From: Tamarix chinensis
Lineage: Eukaryota; Streptophyta; Magnoliopsida; Caryophyllales; Tamaricaceae
DNA length: 64,000 bases
Direction: 5' to 3'
Assembly (NCBI GenBank): GCA_030549775.1
Contig: CM060173.1
Location: 33,600,110 to 33,664,109, forward strand
Shown here piece after piece: positions 1 through 10,844 of this stretch. The position numbers and the translations under genes were made by a program. Within the stretch, counting starts at the first letter, position 1. Every line of letters starts with the position of its first letter. Below the pieces are notes generated by a model. The model was not told where the DNA came from. It searched no databases and was given only the letters and a program-made list of their open reading frames with translations.

Positions 1-1897
1 AGGAAGGGCTCCTATGGACCCTAGGATCAGAATTCCACCTATAGCTATCCTAGAAGAATTGGAAGACCAAGTATCCAACAATAGTGATAGGAGACCTAGG
101 CAGAACAATAGACAAGAAAGGGATTTAGAATTCATTGATAGGAATCTAAATAATCTTAAGCTTAGTATACCTGGGTTCAATGGCAGGAACGACCCTGATT
201 ATTATTTTGAATGGGAAAGGAAGATAGAGCTAGTGTTTGAATGTCATAACTATTCGGATGAGAAGAAAATTAAGGTAGCTGTAGTAGAATTTACTGAGTA
301 TGCCTCCTCTTGGTATCATAATCTTGTTTTAACTAGACGTAGATGTGGGGAGCCACCCATACAGACATGGGAAGAGTTTAAAATTTTAATGAGAAAAAGG
401 TTTATACCAAGTTACTATTATAGGGAGTTACATAAGAGATTACAAACAATTAGTCAAGGAATGAGAACAGTGGATGACTACTTTAAGGAATTAGAGGTCT
501 TGATCATTAAAACAGGAATTATTGAGGATGATGATGCTACCATGGCTGGGTTTTTGAGTGGACTAAACTCTGAGATAGCTGATAAAGTAGAATTATATCC
601 TTATGGAACTTTAGGTGAAATGGTAAACATAGCTACTAAGATAGAGATTCAATTAAAGAAGTCTAGACAATATAAGCCCCCTGGGATTGGGATTAAGAGT
701 ACAATGAGGAGAAATTTTGGGGGAACTACTTCTGGAAATTGGAAGAATATTAATAAATTTGAGTCTAGGGGTAGAAATAATGAGGCTAAGGCAGGAAATA
801 AGTTTGAAAAGGGTAAGAATGTGATAACAAATCCTGTGAATGGATCAAACAGAACTAGAGATATTAAATGTTTTAGATGTGAAGGATTGGGACATATAGC
901 TTCTGAGTGTCCAAACAAGAGAAACATTTTAATTAGAGAGTCTGGAGACATAGAATCTGAATCTGAAGAGGAAGATTTGGGGACTAGTCTAGTTAAAGAA
1001 GATGATAGTGATTCAGAAGAAGAAATAGAACTGCCAGTAAGTAAAGATCTTTTTGTAGTACGCAGGGCTTTAAATAGTAACAAACTACCTGATTCTAATG
1101 CTATACAGAGAGAAAATATATTTCATACTAGATGGTTGATTGATGATAAATGCTTTAACATGGCTATAGACAGTGGTAGTTGTATTAATGCTGCTAGTAC
1201 ATTGTTAGTGTCTAAGTTAGGATTACCAACTACTAAACATCCAAAACCATATAGATTACAGTGGCTTAATGAGTTAGGAGATGTAAAAGTTAGCCAACAA
1301 GTTTTAGTAAACTTAAAATTAGGAAAATATGAGGATTCTATTTTATGTGATATAGTTCCAATGCATGCTGATCACCTATTATTAGGTAGACCTTGGCAAT
1401 ATGATAGAAGGGTAATACATGATGGTCATAAGAACAGATATACATTACAGAAGGATGATAGGGAGATTGTTTTAGCACCTATGACTCCAAAAGAGATTTT
1501 TGAAGATCAAATTAAAATTAAGTCTGATTATAAGGAATTATCTAAACCAAGTTTGGAGACTGAGATTGGTTCAAAGGAAATTAAGGGAACATCTGGGTTT
1601 TATGCTAAGAGTAAGGATGTAGGAAAGGATATTAAGAGACAGGCCAATGTGTATTTGATGGTTTATAAGGAGTGTTATGAGTGTCAGTTAGGACTAGGTG
1701 AAGAAGTACCTATTGCTGTGAAACAACTATTGGAAGATTATAGTGAGTTATTTCTTGAGGACATTCCTAGTGGATTACCTCCATTAAGGGGAATAGAGCA
1801 TCAAATAGATTTTGTTCCAGGAGCTGTTATACCAAACAAATCTGCTTATAGGGCTAATCCTGAGGAAGTTAAGGAATTAAAAAAGGCAGGTTTCTGA
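1..1897 (+). pseudogene. gag-protease of gypsy copy A
   Basis: The frame is open from the window edge; the ATG at 14 is internal and matches about residue 74 of copy B's gag. It encodes the capsid-like gag (about nt 150-680), a CCHC zinc knuckle (CFRCEGLGHIASEC, nt 869-910), an acidic linker, and an aspartic protease with the active-site motif DSG near nt 1,165. Gag packages element RNA; the protease matures the polyprotein. The frame ends at 1,897 after a frameshift near 1,887, where the neighbouring frame continues straight into reverse transcriptase. The 144-residue antisense reading at 649-1,083 is a shadow. Confidence 0.9.
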
Positions 1898-2840
1898 ATT
1901 ACTAAGTAAGGGATATATTAAGGAATCAATGAGTCCTTGTGTAGTTCCAATATTATTAGTACCTAAAAAGGATGGTAGTTGGAGGATGTGTGTAGATAGT
2001 AGGGCAGTAAATAAGATAACTATAAAGTATAGATATCTAATACCTAGACTTGATGAAATGTTGGATCTTTTACATGGTGCTGTTATTTTTTCGAAAATAG
2101 ATTTAAAAAGTGGGTATCATCAAATTAGGATGAAACCAGGAGACGAATGGAAGACAACTTTTAAAACTAATTTTGGATTGTATGAATGGTTAGTGATGCC
2201 TTTTGGGTTATCCAATGCACCTAGTACTTTTATGAGACTTATGAACCATGTTTTGAGGAATTTTATTGGAAAATTTGTGGTTGTTTATTTTGATGACATA
2301 CTTATATATAGTAAGCCTTTAGAGGAACACTTGAAACACTTAAGGATTATTTTGGATGTGTTTAAGACAGAACAACTTTATGCTAACTTAACTAAATCTA
2401 GGTTTTTTCTGTAAAATGTGGTTTTCTTAGGATTTGTGGTAGGAAAAGATGGCATATCTTTGGATAAGGACAAAATTAAAGCTATTCAAGAATGGCCTGT
2501 GCCAAAGAGTGTAACTGAAGTAAGAAGTTTTCATGGGTTGTGTTCTTTCTATAGGAGATTTAGGAATTTTAGTACTATAGCTGCTCCCTTGACTGCCATA
2601 ACAAAGAAGGAGAATGGATTTAGGTGGGGTTTAGAACAAAAAAAATCTTTTGAAACACTTAAAACTATATTAACCCAAGCACCTGTGTTAAGCCTTCCTG
2701 ACTTTGAAAAGATGTTTGAATTAGATTGTGATGCTTCAGGGTTAGGAATAGGGGTTGTACTTTCTCAAGAGGGTAAACCAATAGCTTATTTTAGTGAGAA
2801 ATTAAATGGTAGTACTCTGAATTTTTCTACTTATGAATAA
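1888..2840 (+). pseudogene. reverse transcriptase and RNase H of gypsy copy A
   Basis: After the frameshift the reading continues as the RT palm. Visible motifs are the fingers block ending [16 protein letters not shown] (about 1,960-2,015), the [13 protein letters not shown] block (about 2,190-2,230) and the catalytic YFDDILIYS box (about 2,287-2,312). A stop at 2,412 interrupts the thumb. The RNase H start ([16 protein letters not shown], about 2,720-2,770) follows in the same frame, up to a stop at 2,838. All catalytic aspartates of the YFDD box are present, so loss is by nonsense and frameshift rather than active-site change. Confidence 0.9.
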
Positions 2841-4437
2841 GAATTTTTTGCTTTCGTAAGAGCTTTAGAAGTTTGGCAACATTACCTATGGCATAGAGAA
2901 TTTGTGATTAATACTGATCAAGAGGCTATTAAGTATTTAAAAAGTCAATCAAAGTCAAATGGGAGACATGGTAGATGGATTGAGTTTATTGAAAGTTTTC
3001 CTTAAATGATTAAGTATAAAAAAGGAAGTGATAATGTAGTTGCAGATGCTCTATCTAGGAGATATGCTTTATTAAATGCTGCAGATGCTACTTTGTTAGG
3101 TTTTTCTAGTATTAAACTTTTATATTTGGAAGATCTTGATATAAGGAGATTTATAAAAAGTGTGAAGCCTCTACACAGGGAAAATATTTTATCACTGAAG
3201 GTTATTTGTTTAGGGAAAATAGGTTATGTATTCCTGAATGTTCTTATAGGGGATTATTAATTCAAGAAGCTCATAATGGTGGATTAATGGAACATTTAGG
3301 ATTTCTGAAAACTTTAAACATATTAACTGATCATTTTTATTAGCCTCACATGAAAAAGGATGTGTTAAAATATTGTGTCAATTGTGTGGCTTGTAGACAT
3401 GCTAAAACTACTTCAAAACCATTTGGTTTATATACTCCATTGCCTATACCTAACCAACCTTGGGTTGATGTTTCTTTGGATTTTATTTTAGGCTTACCTA
3501 GAACTAATAGGGCTAAGGATTCAATAATGATTGTAGTAGACAGGTTTAGTAAAATGGTTCATTTTATACCTTGTAATAAGACCAATGATGCTGTGGCTGA
3601 ACTATTTTTTTCTAATATAGTTAAATTACATGGCATACCTAAGACCATAGTTTCAGATAGGGATGTTAAATTCCTGAGTCATTTTTGGAAGGTTTTGTGG
3701 GTAAAATTAGGAACTAAATTATTATTTTCCACAACTTTTCACCCTCAAACTGATGGACAAACTGAGGTAGTAAATAGAACATTAGGTAATATGTTAAGAG
3801 CTGTCCTTGGAAAGAATCTTAGACAGTGGGAATATGTTTTACCTCAGGTAGAGTTTGCTTATAATAGAACTTTGCATTCTACAACTAATAAGACTCCATT
3901 TGAAATTGTGTATGGTTTTAATCCTTTGACTTCTTTAGATCTGAGTCCTTTACCTAATGCTGATTTGCAAAATTTTGATGCAGAATCTAGAGCTAATAAT
4001 ATAAAGAATTTGCATGAGTCTGTGAGTCAACAAATCAATAAAAAGGTGCAGCAAATGGCTTAAAATGCTAATAAAAGGAGGAGAAAAATGGTTTTTAAAC
4101 CTGGGGACTTAGTTTGGGTACATCTTAGGAAGGAGAGGTTTCCAAACCTTAGAAAATCAAAATTAGATTCTAGAGGAGATGGACCATTTACTGTGTTAGA
4201 GAAAATTAATGATAATGCTTATAAGATTAATTTACCTGCTAAGTTTGGGAATGTTAGCAATTCCTTTAATGTTGTTGATCTTAGTCCATTTCTGGGTATT
4301 AATCAGGTTTCAGAGGCGAAACCTTTTCAAGAAGAGAGGGATGATATGAATCTTCAAAAAATGTATTTAATTAATTTTGATAATTGCTGTAAATCATTTC
4401 ATACTTATACTTGTTTGTCTTATTTTGTGAATGATTA
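2841..4437 (+). pseudogene. RNase H end and integrase of gypsy copy A
   Basis: RNase H continues past the stop at 2,838 to another stop near 3,004. A frameshift near 3,150 precedes the integrase zinc finger. A TAG at about 3,342 replaces the tryptophan normally found in the FYWPHM block. The integrase core follows with the D,D,E residues in [21 protein letters not shown] and [13 protein letters not shown] (about 3,470-3,775). The C-terminal tail (VWVHLRKERFPNLRKSK, GDGPFTVLEKINDNAYKI) starts after a stop at about 4,061 and closes at 4,438. I see no chromodomain. Confidence 0.88.
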
Positions 4438-4478
4438 GGAAATATTAATGCAGCACATGGAGGATGGACTTGAATGGG

Positions 4479-4805
4479 TGCAGCTGGTGAAGTGTTGTAG
4501 AGCTATATTTTTTTATTATGTAATCCCATGTGATGCATTCGCTGGCAGAAATTGGCTAATGGAAATTAGGTTGGTTGTATAATCCGCCACCCGATCCATG
4601 GATAATGGATTAGTTGGATTGTGGGTTAATCGACCCTTAATAACCATAATTAGCTAGAATTAATATTAGCTGATGGGAATTGATGCGTAAATATTTCCTT
4701 GTATTTTGGGGGAGAGTTTGGTGTGTTTTTGGGCTGGTCGAATTGTCCAGCATCGACCCATTCTTTTTTTGTGTAATTGGGCTGTATCGGCGAGTGTTAG
4801 TGGGC
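4479..4805 (+). repeat. partial 3' LTR of gypsy copy A (boundaries approximate)
   Basis: A purine-rich tract (about 4,458-4,478) is followed by a TG start. About 170 bases from here match the reverse complement of 10,600-10,805 in copy B, including GATGCATTCGC and TTAGCTAAT-type words. The similarity then fades, and chromovirus RT coding begins by about 4,806. This is shorter than the copy B LTR (about 650 bp), so the LTR is truncated or diverged at its 3' end. Confidence 0.6.
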
Positions 4806-6350
4806 TGGATGCGGATTAAATAAGCCAGAAAATTCCTTTTGTTGCCCTATTGTTTTCAAAGTAAGCATGTTGGAAGCCTCTAGATGTGTATTGACTATAT
4901 GGCACTAAAGGTTAAAGCAAGGAGCATGTAACCAATTTCATTGTTGGCAAATTTGTTCGATAGAATTGGGAAGGCACGATGGTTTTTTAAGATCATGATA
5001 TTAGCAAGTACTGATAACCAAGGGAGATAAGCCCAATACCATCTGTGTGACTAGGTATGGTTGTTATGAGTTCTTGGTTATGATGTGTTGTTTTAATAAT
5101 GCATTTGCTACTTTTTGTACTTTGATGATCAAGATCTTTCATCCATTCTTAGATAAGTTCATGGTTGCATACTTGGATAGTATCATAGTATACAATGATA
5201 TTTTAGGTGAACATGTTGAGCACATAAGGAAAGTTTTCCTAGTATTGAGAGAAAATGAGCTCTTTATAAAGCTGAAGAGGTGCTCATTCGTCTAGGAGGA
5301 GGTAATGTTCTGGAGGCACAAGATTGTGAATGTGGAAGGTATTAATGGAAAAACCAAGATATAAGCTATTGCAGAGTGTGAGCTGCCTAAATGGGGTCTT
5401 AGATCTAAGATCTTAGACCTTGTAAATTACTACATGTGGTTCATTATAGGATCCTCATCTAGGGCAACACCCTTGACTAACTTGCTTAAGAATAAGATTG
5501 CATGGGAATGAATGAAGTAACATCAAAGAGCCTTTGAAGATATTAGGGAATCTATGATAGAAGAGCCATCCTTGATCTTCCAAACTATGCGGAGCCATTT
5601 GAAGTGCACATTAATTTATCTAAAATTTCTATAGGGGGTGTGTTGATGCAAGAGAACCACCTCATATCCTATGAGAGCTTGAATATCAATGATATGGATG
5701 GGATATATGTGTTGCATGGCAAAGAGATGACGACTATCTTCCATTTCCTTTAGATATATAGGTACTACTTGCTTGGGATCTAATTTGTGATGAAGACACC
5801 ACTAGTGATTTTTAAAGGCAAATGAATCCAAGCCCCAATAAAGCATGATGGAAATAATTCTTGGTGGAGTTCAACCATACCATAGAGTATAAGCCGGGTA
5901 AAGCAACAGTTATCATGAATGCATTTAGTTGAAAAGTAGAGTTAGCAACTCCGAGTTAGTTACATTGTGACCTCATGCATCAAGTTCGAGATGGATTGGC
6001 CATAGATCACTTAGCCAAGGGATTTATGGAAGTAGCTTAAGACAGGAAGCCTAGAAGGTTATAGGTGAAGGATGGCTTGCTCTAAACCATTAGCCTTTAA
6101 CCCTATGTGCTTAAGTGGGGCAAAATAAGGAGGGGACTACTAAAGGAGTGTCATGACTCAAAGTAGACCGATCATCTTGGTATGAGATAACACTGGCACT
6201 TCTTGAAAAATATTAATGTTAGCCTAACATACAAGATGACATGGAAGTATACATGAAGGCTTGTCTTGTGTGCCAACAAGAAAAGGTGGAACAAAGTAAA
6301 CTACTGGCCTACTCAATCCCCTTTCTATTTTGGAGAAGCCTTAGAAAATT
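4806..6350 (+). pseudogene. chromovirus pol remnant, left half (RT, RNase H, integrase zinc finger)
   Basis: Heavily decayed Ty3/gypsy pol in several frames. Recognisable in order: RT fingers (KPENSFCCPIVFK, about 4,825-4,863), LFDRIGKARWF (about 4,952-4,985), TRYGCYEFLVMMCCFNNAF (5,050-5,105), a degenerate catalytic box YLDSIIVY in place of YLDDIVVY (about 5,170-5,195), connection and RNase H debris to about 5,950, and the integrase zinc-finger end ACLVCQQEKVEQ (about 6,260-6,295). Coding stops within a few codons of 6,345 and resumes at 17,155 with the next integrase residues. One element was therefore split by the insertion at 6,351-17,150. The motif wording suits the Tekay/Del or Reina group. 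Confidence 0.85.
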
Positions 6351-7740
6351 TAAATATCCTAAAATATTATTTAATATTAATCCTAATATATTTATATTTG
6401 AAATCTTAAATATTATCTTAATTATTTTTAATATTTGACATACAAATTCAAATAAATTCTTAAATATGATTTATCATAATTTTTTTATCTTTTATTTTAT
6501 TTTATTTAAATATACCCTAAAATTATAAATTTTATCTTGGTTTATTTTTCTTTATCGGGTGCCCTAAACCCGGATATATTAATTTTACGTTGATCTAAAT
6601 CTAAATCTAACCCTAATTTTTTTTCTTTTTCTTTTTTTCCTCATTTCTTTTCTTCCCCTAGCCTATGCCCTAACCTACCTCTCTCATTCTCTTCTTTTTC
6701 TTTCCCTAGCCTACACCCCAAGCTTGCCCACTTCTCTTTCTTCCCCCCATCAAATTCCTTCTCTCTCCCCTTTCCCTATTCAACCAAACATGACCTTGCC
6801 CCTATACCCTGTTACCTTCTTCCCTTCCTTTTCCAGATCCTACAACCTACCTACACCTGCCTGCATCTCCCTTCCTCTTCTAGCTAACCCAACCCTACCC
6901 TGTCCCTCACATATGCCCATCTTCCCTTCCCTTCCTAGCTCTTGCATCATCTTTCTCTACCTAGCTTCCATGCCAACCACCTAACCCTCTAAGTAAAACC
7001 AATTTTTAGAAACCCTAATTATAAAAAGGTAATAATGTGCAATTGGTTATAATAATTATTGTAGGTTTTTTATTATATATGTTATTAATATTATATATTA
7101 GATATAAATTTAATTAGGTTAAAACTTGAAAGAATTTGGGCTATTAAAATTAATCCTAGTTTAGACTCTAATTGATATGGGGTAAACCTACTCCCTGTAA
7201 CATGATGTTTTTACCTTGGTTAATCATACTAAATTATTACCCCTACTCTATACTAGGTTATGGCCTTACCCTACTCTCTCCGCCCTAGCATTAATCTTCT
7301 CTTCACCATACCTCCTATATGTCTCCTTCTCTCCCATGTTTTCCTCCTCATGTATTTCTCAACTCTCCCTTTCACACCACCATCCATTTAAGTGTTTTTC
7401 CTCTCAATTTTGTGTCATGTATTAATCCAAAAATGAAGCTTGCACTTCCTCTCCTTCCTCCTGAGCTCCCTCAAGCAATAAAAAACTTGTCGTTCTCCAT
7501 CGTTGCTTTCATTATGTTCCTTTTTTCACCATTTTTATCTATAACACACACCATCATCTCTTCTTCTCCCCTAGCTTTCACCACTTCCTCTACTCCCTCA
7601 CCCTGCTTCGGCATCCCTTGCTGAAGCCATACCCCCACCAATGCCCAAACCCACCATAGTAGCCCTATTAGCTACACACAAAACCACTAAAACTTCCCTA
7701 GATTAATAGAATGACTTTTTATTTATTTATTTATTTATTT
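6351..7740 (+). repeat. left part of very long LTR 3 (nested in the chromovirus)
   Basis: It opens with TAAATATCCTAAAAT, which resembles the TGAAATACCCCAAAACT start of solo LTRs 1 and 2 with a decayed first dinucleotide. As in those LTRs, AT-rich DNA (about 250 bp) is followed by a long pyrimidine-rich stretch (6,610-6,990, again 7,240-7,600), here rich in CTACC and CCTTCC words. Short open frames in it (6,724-6,984, 7,216-7,624) are by-products of low stop density and are not called as genes. The right part of the same LTR lies at about 15,767-17,150. No clear 5-bp target duplication survives (left AAATT, right TAAAG). The right limit, 7,740, is a guess. Confidence 0.6.
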
Positions 7741-7948
7741 TATATAGAGGGAGTAGTAAGTTAAGAAGCAATGAGAAGATCATACTGACAGTTGGTTGGT
7801 TTTATCCTTGAGGAAGCTAGTTCTAGAGTTGGGGATGACAAAATTAGCAAATATTAAGACCGATCGAAACACTCTAGCTCGTACTATTGCAAACTTAGCT
7901 ACGGATCAAATTTGCCGATGCAGCTCTTAATGATATGCAATAATATCT

Positions 7949-9207
7949 TGTCGGCCGAGGCCTTTGTTTCTACTACTGATACTAAAAAAAGAGAGAAGAA
8001 GACAAGGCTATAACATTAATTTATGAGTTATGAATTAACAAGATGTAAACGGGTTGGGTAATACCTAGAGGAAGAAGAAGAAGAAGAAGAAGAAGAAGAA
8101 GAAGAAGAAGAAGAAGAAGAAGAAGAAGAAGAAGAAGAAGAAGAAGAAGAAGAAGAGGTTATAACATTAATTTATGATTTACGAATTAACAAGATGTAAG
8201 CAGGTTGGGTAATACCCCGGGTCTAAGGAGACTATTATGGCTAAAATGTGAAAATAGAGTTTTGTAGGAGGTTAGATGGTTTACCTAAAAGCCAAAGCTC
8301 TAAGATAAATAGAAAAATAACCCTAAATTTATGAGTCCTTTGTTTCTACTACTGATACTAAAAAAAGAGAGAAGAAGACAAGGCTATAACATTAATTTAT
8401 GAGTTATGAATTAACAAGATGTAAACGGGTTGGGTAATACCTAGAGGAAGAAGAAGAAGAAGAAGAAGAAGAAGAAGAAGAAGAAGAAGAAGAAGAAGAA
8501 GAAGAAGAAGAAGAAGAAGAAGAAGAAGAAGAAGAGGTTTTAACATTAATTTATGATTTACGAATTAACAAGATGTAAGCAGGTTGGGTAATACCCCGGG
8601 TCTAAGGAGACTATTATGGCTAAAATGTGAAAATAGAGTTTTGTAGGAGGTTAGATGGTTTACCTAAAAGCCAAAGCTCTAAGATAAATAGAAAAATAAC
8701 CCTAAATAAGGTTCCTCCTATTCCTTGGATTCTTGAACACCTTTGAGCAAAATAAGCATAACTTAGCCAAAACCCTTCAAAAATTATAATAGCCCATAAA
8801 AATAAAATACAAAGGCAATGAAACATTATACTCTTCTCTTTGAGTGGATGAGTTTGAAAAAGAAGATAAAAAAAAGTATGTTTCTTCTACTTTCTAAAAA
8901 TATTAACTCACTTTTACTTAAGAAAAATTCTACTTAGTTAAAACCTTAAGATTTAGAATTAAAGGGGATAAGAAAATAAGGAAGAGGATGGCTATGGTTG
9001 GCAGTTTACTATGGAGCATATTAGGTGTACATATATATATTTACATACTTTTGCATGCACTTCTATAGATTTTATAAATTTATAACTATGTAAAGGTATG
9101 TGTACAACTATTATATACTCAATGTACATATAGGAAACTATAAATGTACATTTACCTATGATCACATGTAGTATCAGTAGTAGAAACAAAGGCCTCGACC
9201 GACAGAT
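7949..9207. mobile_element. segment bounded by 37-38 bp inverted repeats, possible non-autonomous DNA transposon ends
   Basis: The left repeat (7,949-7,986, GTCGGCCGAGGCCTTTGTTT...) and the right repeat (9,169-9,207) are near-perfect inverted copies, with one or two mismatches. The word order AGTAGTAGAAACAAAGGCC recalls CACTA-type termini. However, CACTA-like ends would point inward here, so the repeats may instead be one end each of two separate elements. No transposase is readable between them. The interval holds the GAA-rich tandem duplication and 460 bp of unassigned AT-rich DNA (8,708-9,168). No target duplication is convincing. Confidence 0.45.
7961..8707 (+). repeat. 376-bp tandem duplication, each copy with a long (GAA)n tract
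   Basis: Copy 1 (7,961 to about 8,328) and copy 2 (8,337 to about 8,707) are almost identical. Both start CCTTTGTTTCTACTACTG, run through a (GAA)n tract (8,070-8,157 and about 8,445-8,536) and end AATAACCCTAAA. The flanks of the GAA tract are themselves similar: AACATTAATTTATGA and TAACAAGATGTAA occur on both sides of each tract, so each unit also carries an internal repeat. The near-identity suggests a recent duplication compared with the decayed surroundings. Confidence 0.9.
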
Positions 9208-9329
9208 TTTTTTTAAGTTTAATCATACATGTAGGTAGATTAACCACACATAATATTAAAAAAATTGTATTGTTAGATTTGGTAATCTAACATATTCTAG
9301 ATTACAATGCATAATGCCAGTTATCATTG

Positions 9330-9725
9330 ACCATGCCCAGTCAGGTTTTGTTAAAGGCAGGAAAATAAGGGAAAACATTCTTACTATTGTAGAATTTGTC
9401 AGAAAATATTCTCAAAAGCACATATACCTTAGACGCATGATGAAATTAGATATGAAAAAGACTTATGACTCTTCACACAGTTAAACTTATATTAGCATGT
9501 GTTTCTTTAGTGTCTTATTGTCTACTTATTAATGGGGAACTAACCCCTCCTTATCAAGGGAAAAAAGTTCTTCATCAGGGTGATCCTTGGTCACCATATC
9601 TTTTTGTCCTTGTTGGTGATTATTTCACTCGTGCCTTGAAGTGCCTCTAGAGAGAACCTGATTTCAAAAGTCAACCTAGGTGCAAGAAGAAACAAATCGT
9701 TAACTTGGCTTTGGGTGATGATTAG
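9330..9725 (+). pseudogene. LINE (non-LTR retrotransposon) reverse transcriptase fragment
   Basis: The translation shows DHAQSGFVKGRKIRENIL (about 9,330-9,385) and LDMKKTYDS (about 9,447-9,475), the usual FVPGR..I.DNI and KxDxxKAYD blocks of plant LINE RT. It then jumps to LLINGELTPPYQGKK and HQGDPWSPYLFVLV (about 9,515-9,615), matching the NG and RQGDPLSPxLF blocks. Residues that normally lie between these blocks are missing, so there is an internal deletion near 9,475. The fragment ends at a degenerate FADD-like GDD followed by a stop at 9,723. It was copied from a LINE and is non-functional. Confidence 0.8.
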
Positions 9726-9960
9726 AGCTGTAAATAAGCTGAGCCAATTTGGTATTCGACTCAATTTGTTAAAAGCTCAGTTCAACTCGTTTTTTTAGTT
9801 AAATGAGTTGATCCCGAGCCTTGCTTTTGGGCTCGTTTATTAAACAATCAAAGTTTGAGCTCAAAAAAGTGGGGGGAACCGATTAACTTAGGGTAGAATA
9901 GTTGACTGGTAGGCTCAAACCCATCTATTAGTTTGTCGAGATAGTCTTATTTTTCAAGCT
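9722..9960. repeat. GAGCTC/GGCTCG-rich repeat resembling a hAT-type MITE end
   Basis: It starts TTAGAGCTGTAAATAAGC and continues with CGAGCC, GAGCTC and GGCTCGTTTATT words. This pattern is common in short plant hAT-derived repeats that begin TAGAGCTGTAAA. No matching opposite end or 8-bp duplication was found, so it is probably a fragment. About 190 bp to its right (9,961-10,149) is unassigned. Confidence 0.4.
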
Positions 9961-10149
9961 TGATCTTCTAAAAAAAATCCTCTACATGAAAATTAAACCT
10001 TACCAACCCATACCGATTTGTTCCTAAGAGATTCCTAACCTTTTTCATGATACATTTAATCCAAAAATAAGTATTTAATTCTGTTCCATGCCAAATTTTG
10101 CATTATGAAGCCTGGATAGGTTTCAAGAATTTTCACTAGATTGTGAATC

Positions 10150-10805
10150 GAGCACAGGGTTCAATTCCGCACAAAAAAAATCAGCCTAAGGAGTTTAATC
10201 CAAAGGAAGATTAGAAAAACTCAGAGCGCAGTTGTAATTAACGGCTACTAAAGTTGGATTAATAGAAAGAAGATCGAGAAGAAGATCGAGCGAATGAGTC
10301 AGTCGTGAGAGAGAGAGAAGTCAAGAGAGATTCTAGAAAAAATCGTCCAAATGTATTTCAGCCAAAAGTAACAGACATACAGTCCAGTATACGCCTTATA
10401 TATGGGCATATACAATACAATTGATACAACCCTTATACGGGCGATGGGCTCAAATACAAATACATCATTTTAGCCCAACAAACCATCTGACTAAACAAAT
10501 AGGTCGTGGAGCTGGGACAATAAAGCAATCCAATTACAAAGAAAATTACAAATATACATTAATCCAAATAATGGATTTACAAATTAATTCCCATTAGCTA
10601 AATTTTATTAGCTAATCACGGTTATCAAGGGTTGCGTAATCCACAATCCTTCTAACCCAGTAAATATGGGTTAGGTGGCGGATTACACGACCAACTTAAT
10701 TTCCATTAGCCAAGTTATGCCGGCGAATGCATCATATGGGATAATCACAATTTAATACAGCAAATTCCTGTCAGCAATAGCAACCAGCAGCAGGTATACA
10801 CAGCA
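10150..10805 (-). repeat. 3' LTR of gypsy copy B
   Basis: On the minus strand a purine-rich tract (GGAGATGGATCTTGATGAG) precedes a TG at about 10,805. The LTR shares about 170 bp of its start with copy A's LTR. A TATA box reading CATATATAAGG on the minus strand lies at about 10,394-10,404, and a CT-rich R/U5 stretch follows. The 3' limit near 10,150 (about TTCACAATCT on the minus strand) is approximate because no second LTR is available for comparison. Confidence 0.65.
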
Positions 10806-10844
10806 ACTCATCAAGATCCATCTCCTATATTCTGACTTAATTTC

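Larger units (their letters stand above)
1..4805 (+). mobile_element. Ty3/gypsy LTR retrotransposon, copy A (5' end outside window, decayed)
   Basis: Gag, protease, reverse transcriptase, RNase H and integrase segments follow in the order PR-RT-RH-INT, which defines Ty3/gypsy. The 5' LTR, leader and first part of gag lie left of the window. Coding is broken by several stops and at least two frameshifts, so the copy is dead. It is closely related to copy B on the opposite strand (15,479 down to about 10,150). The pol of an unrelated gypsy element resumes at about 4,806, so copy A abuts or was inserted into that element. The clade is not assigned; the gag and integrase tail look chromovirus- or CRM-like, but that is an impression only. 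Confidence 0.9.

Noticed and set aside
649..1083. 144-residue minus-strand ORF
   Set aside because: Antisense shadow of the gypsy gag-protease frame; the same shadow appears at 14,041-14,625 opposite copy B.
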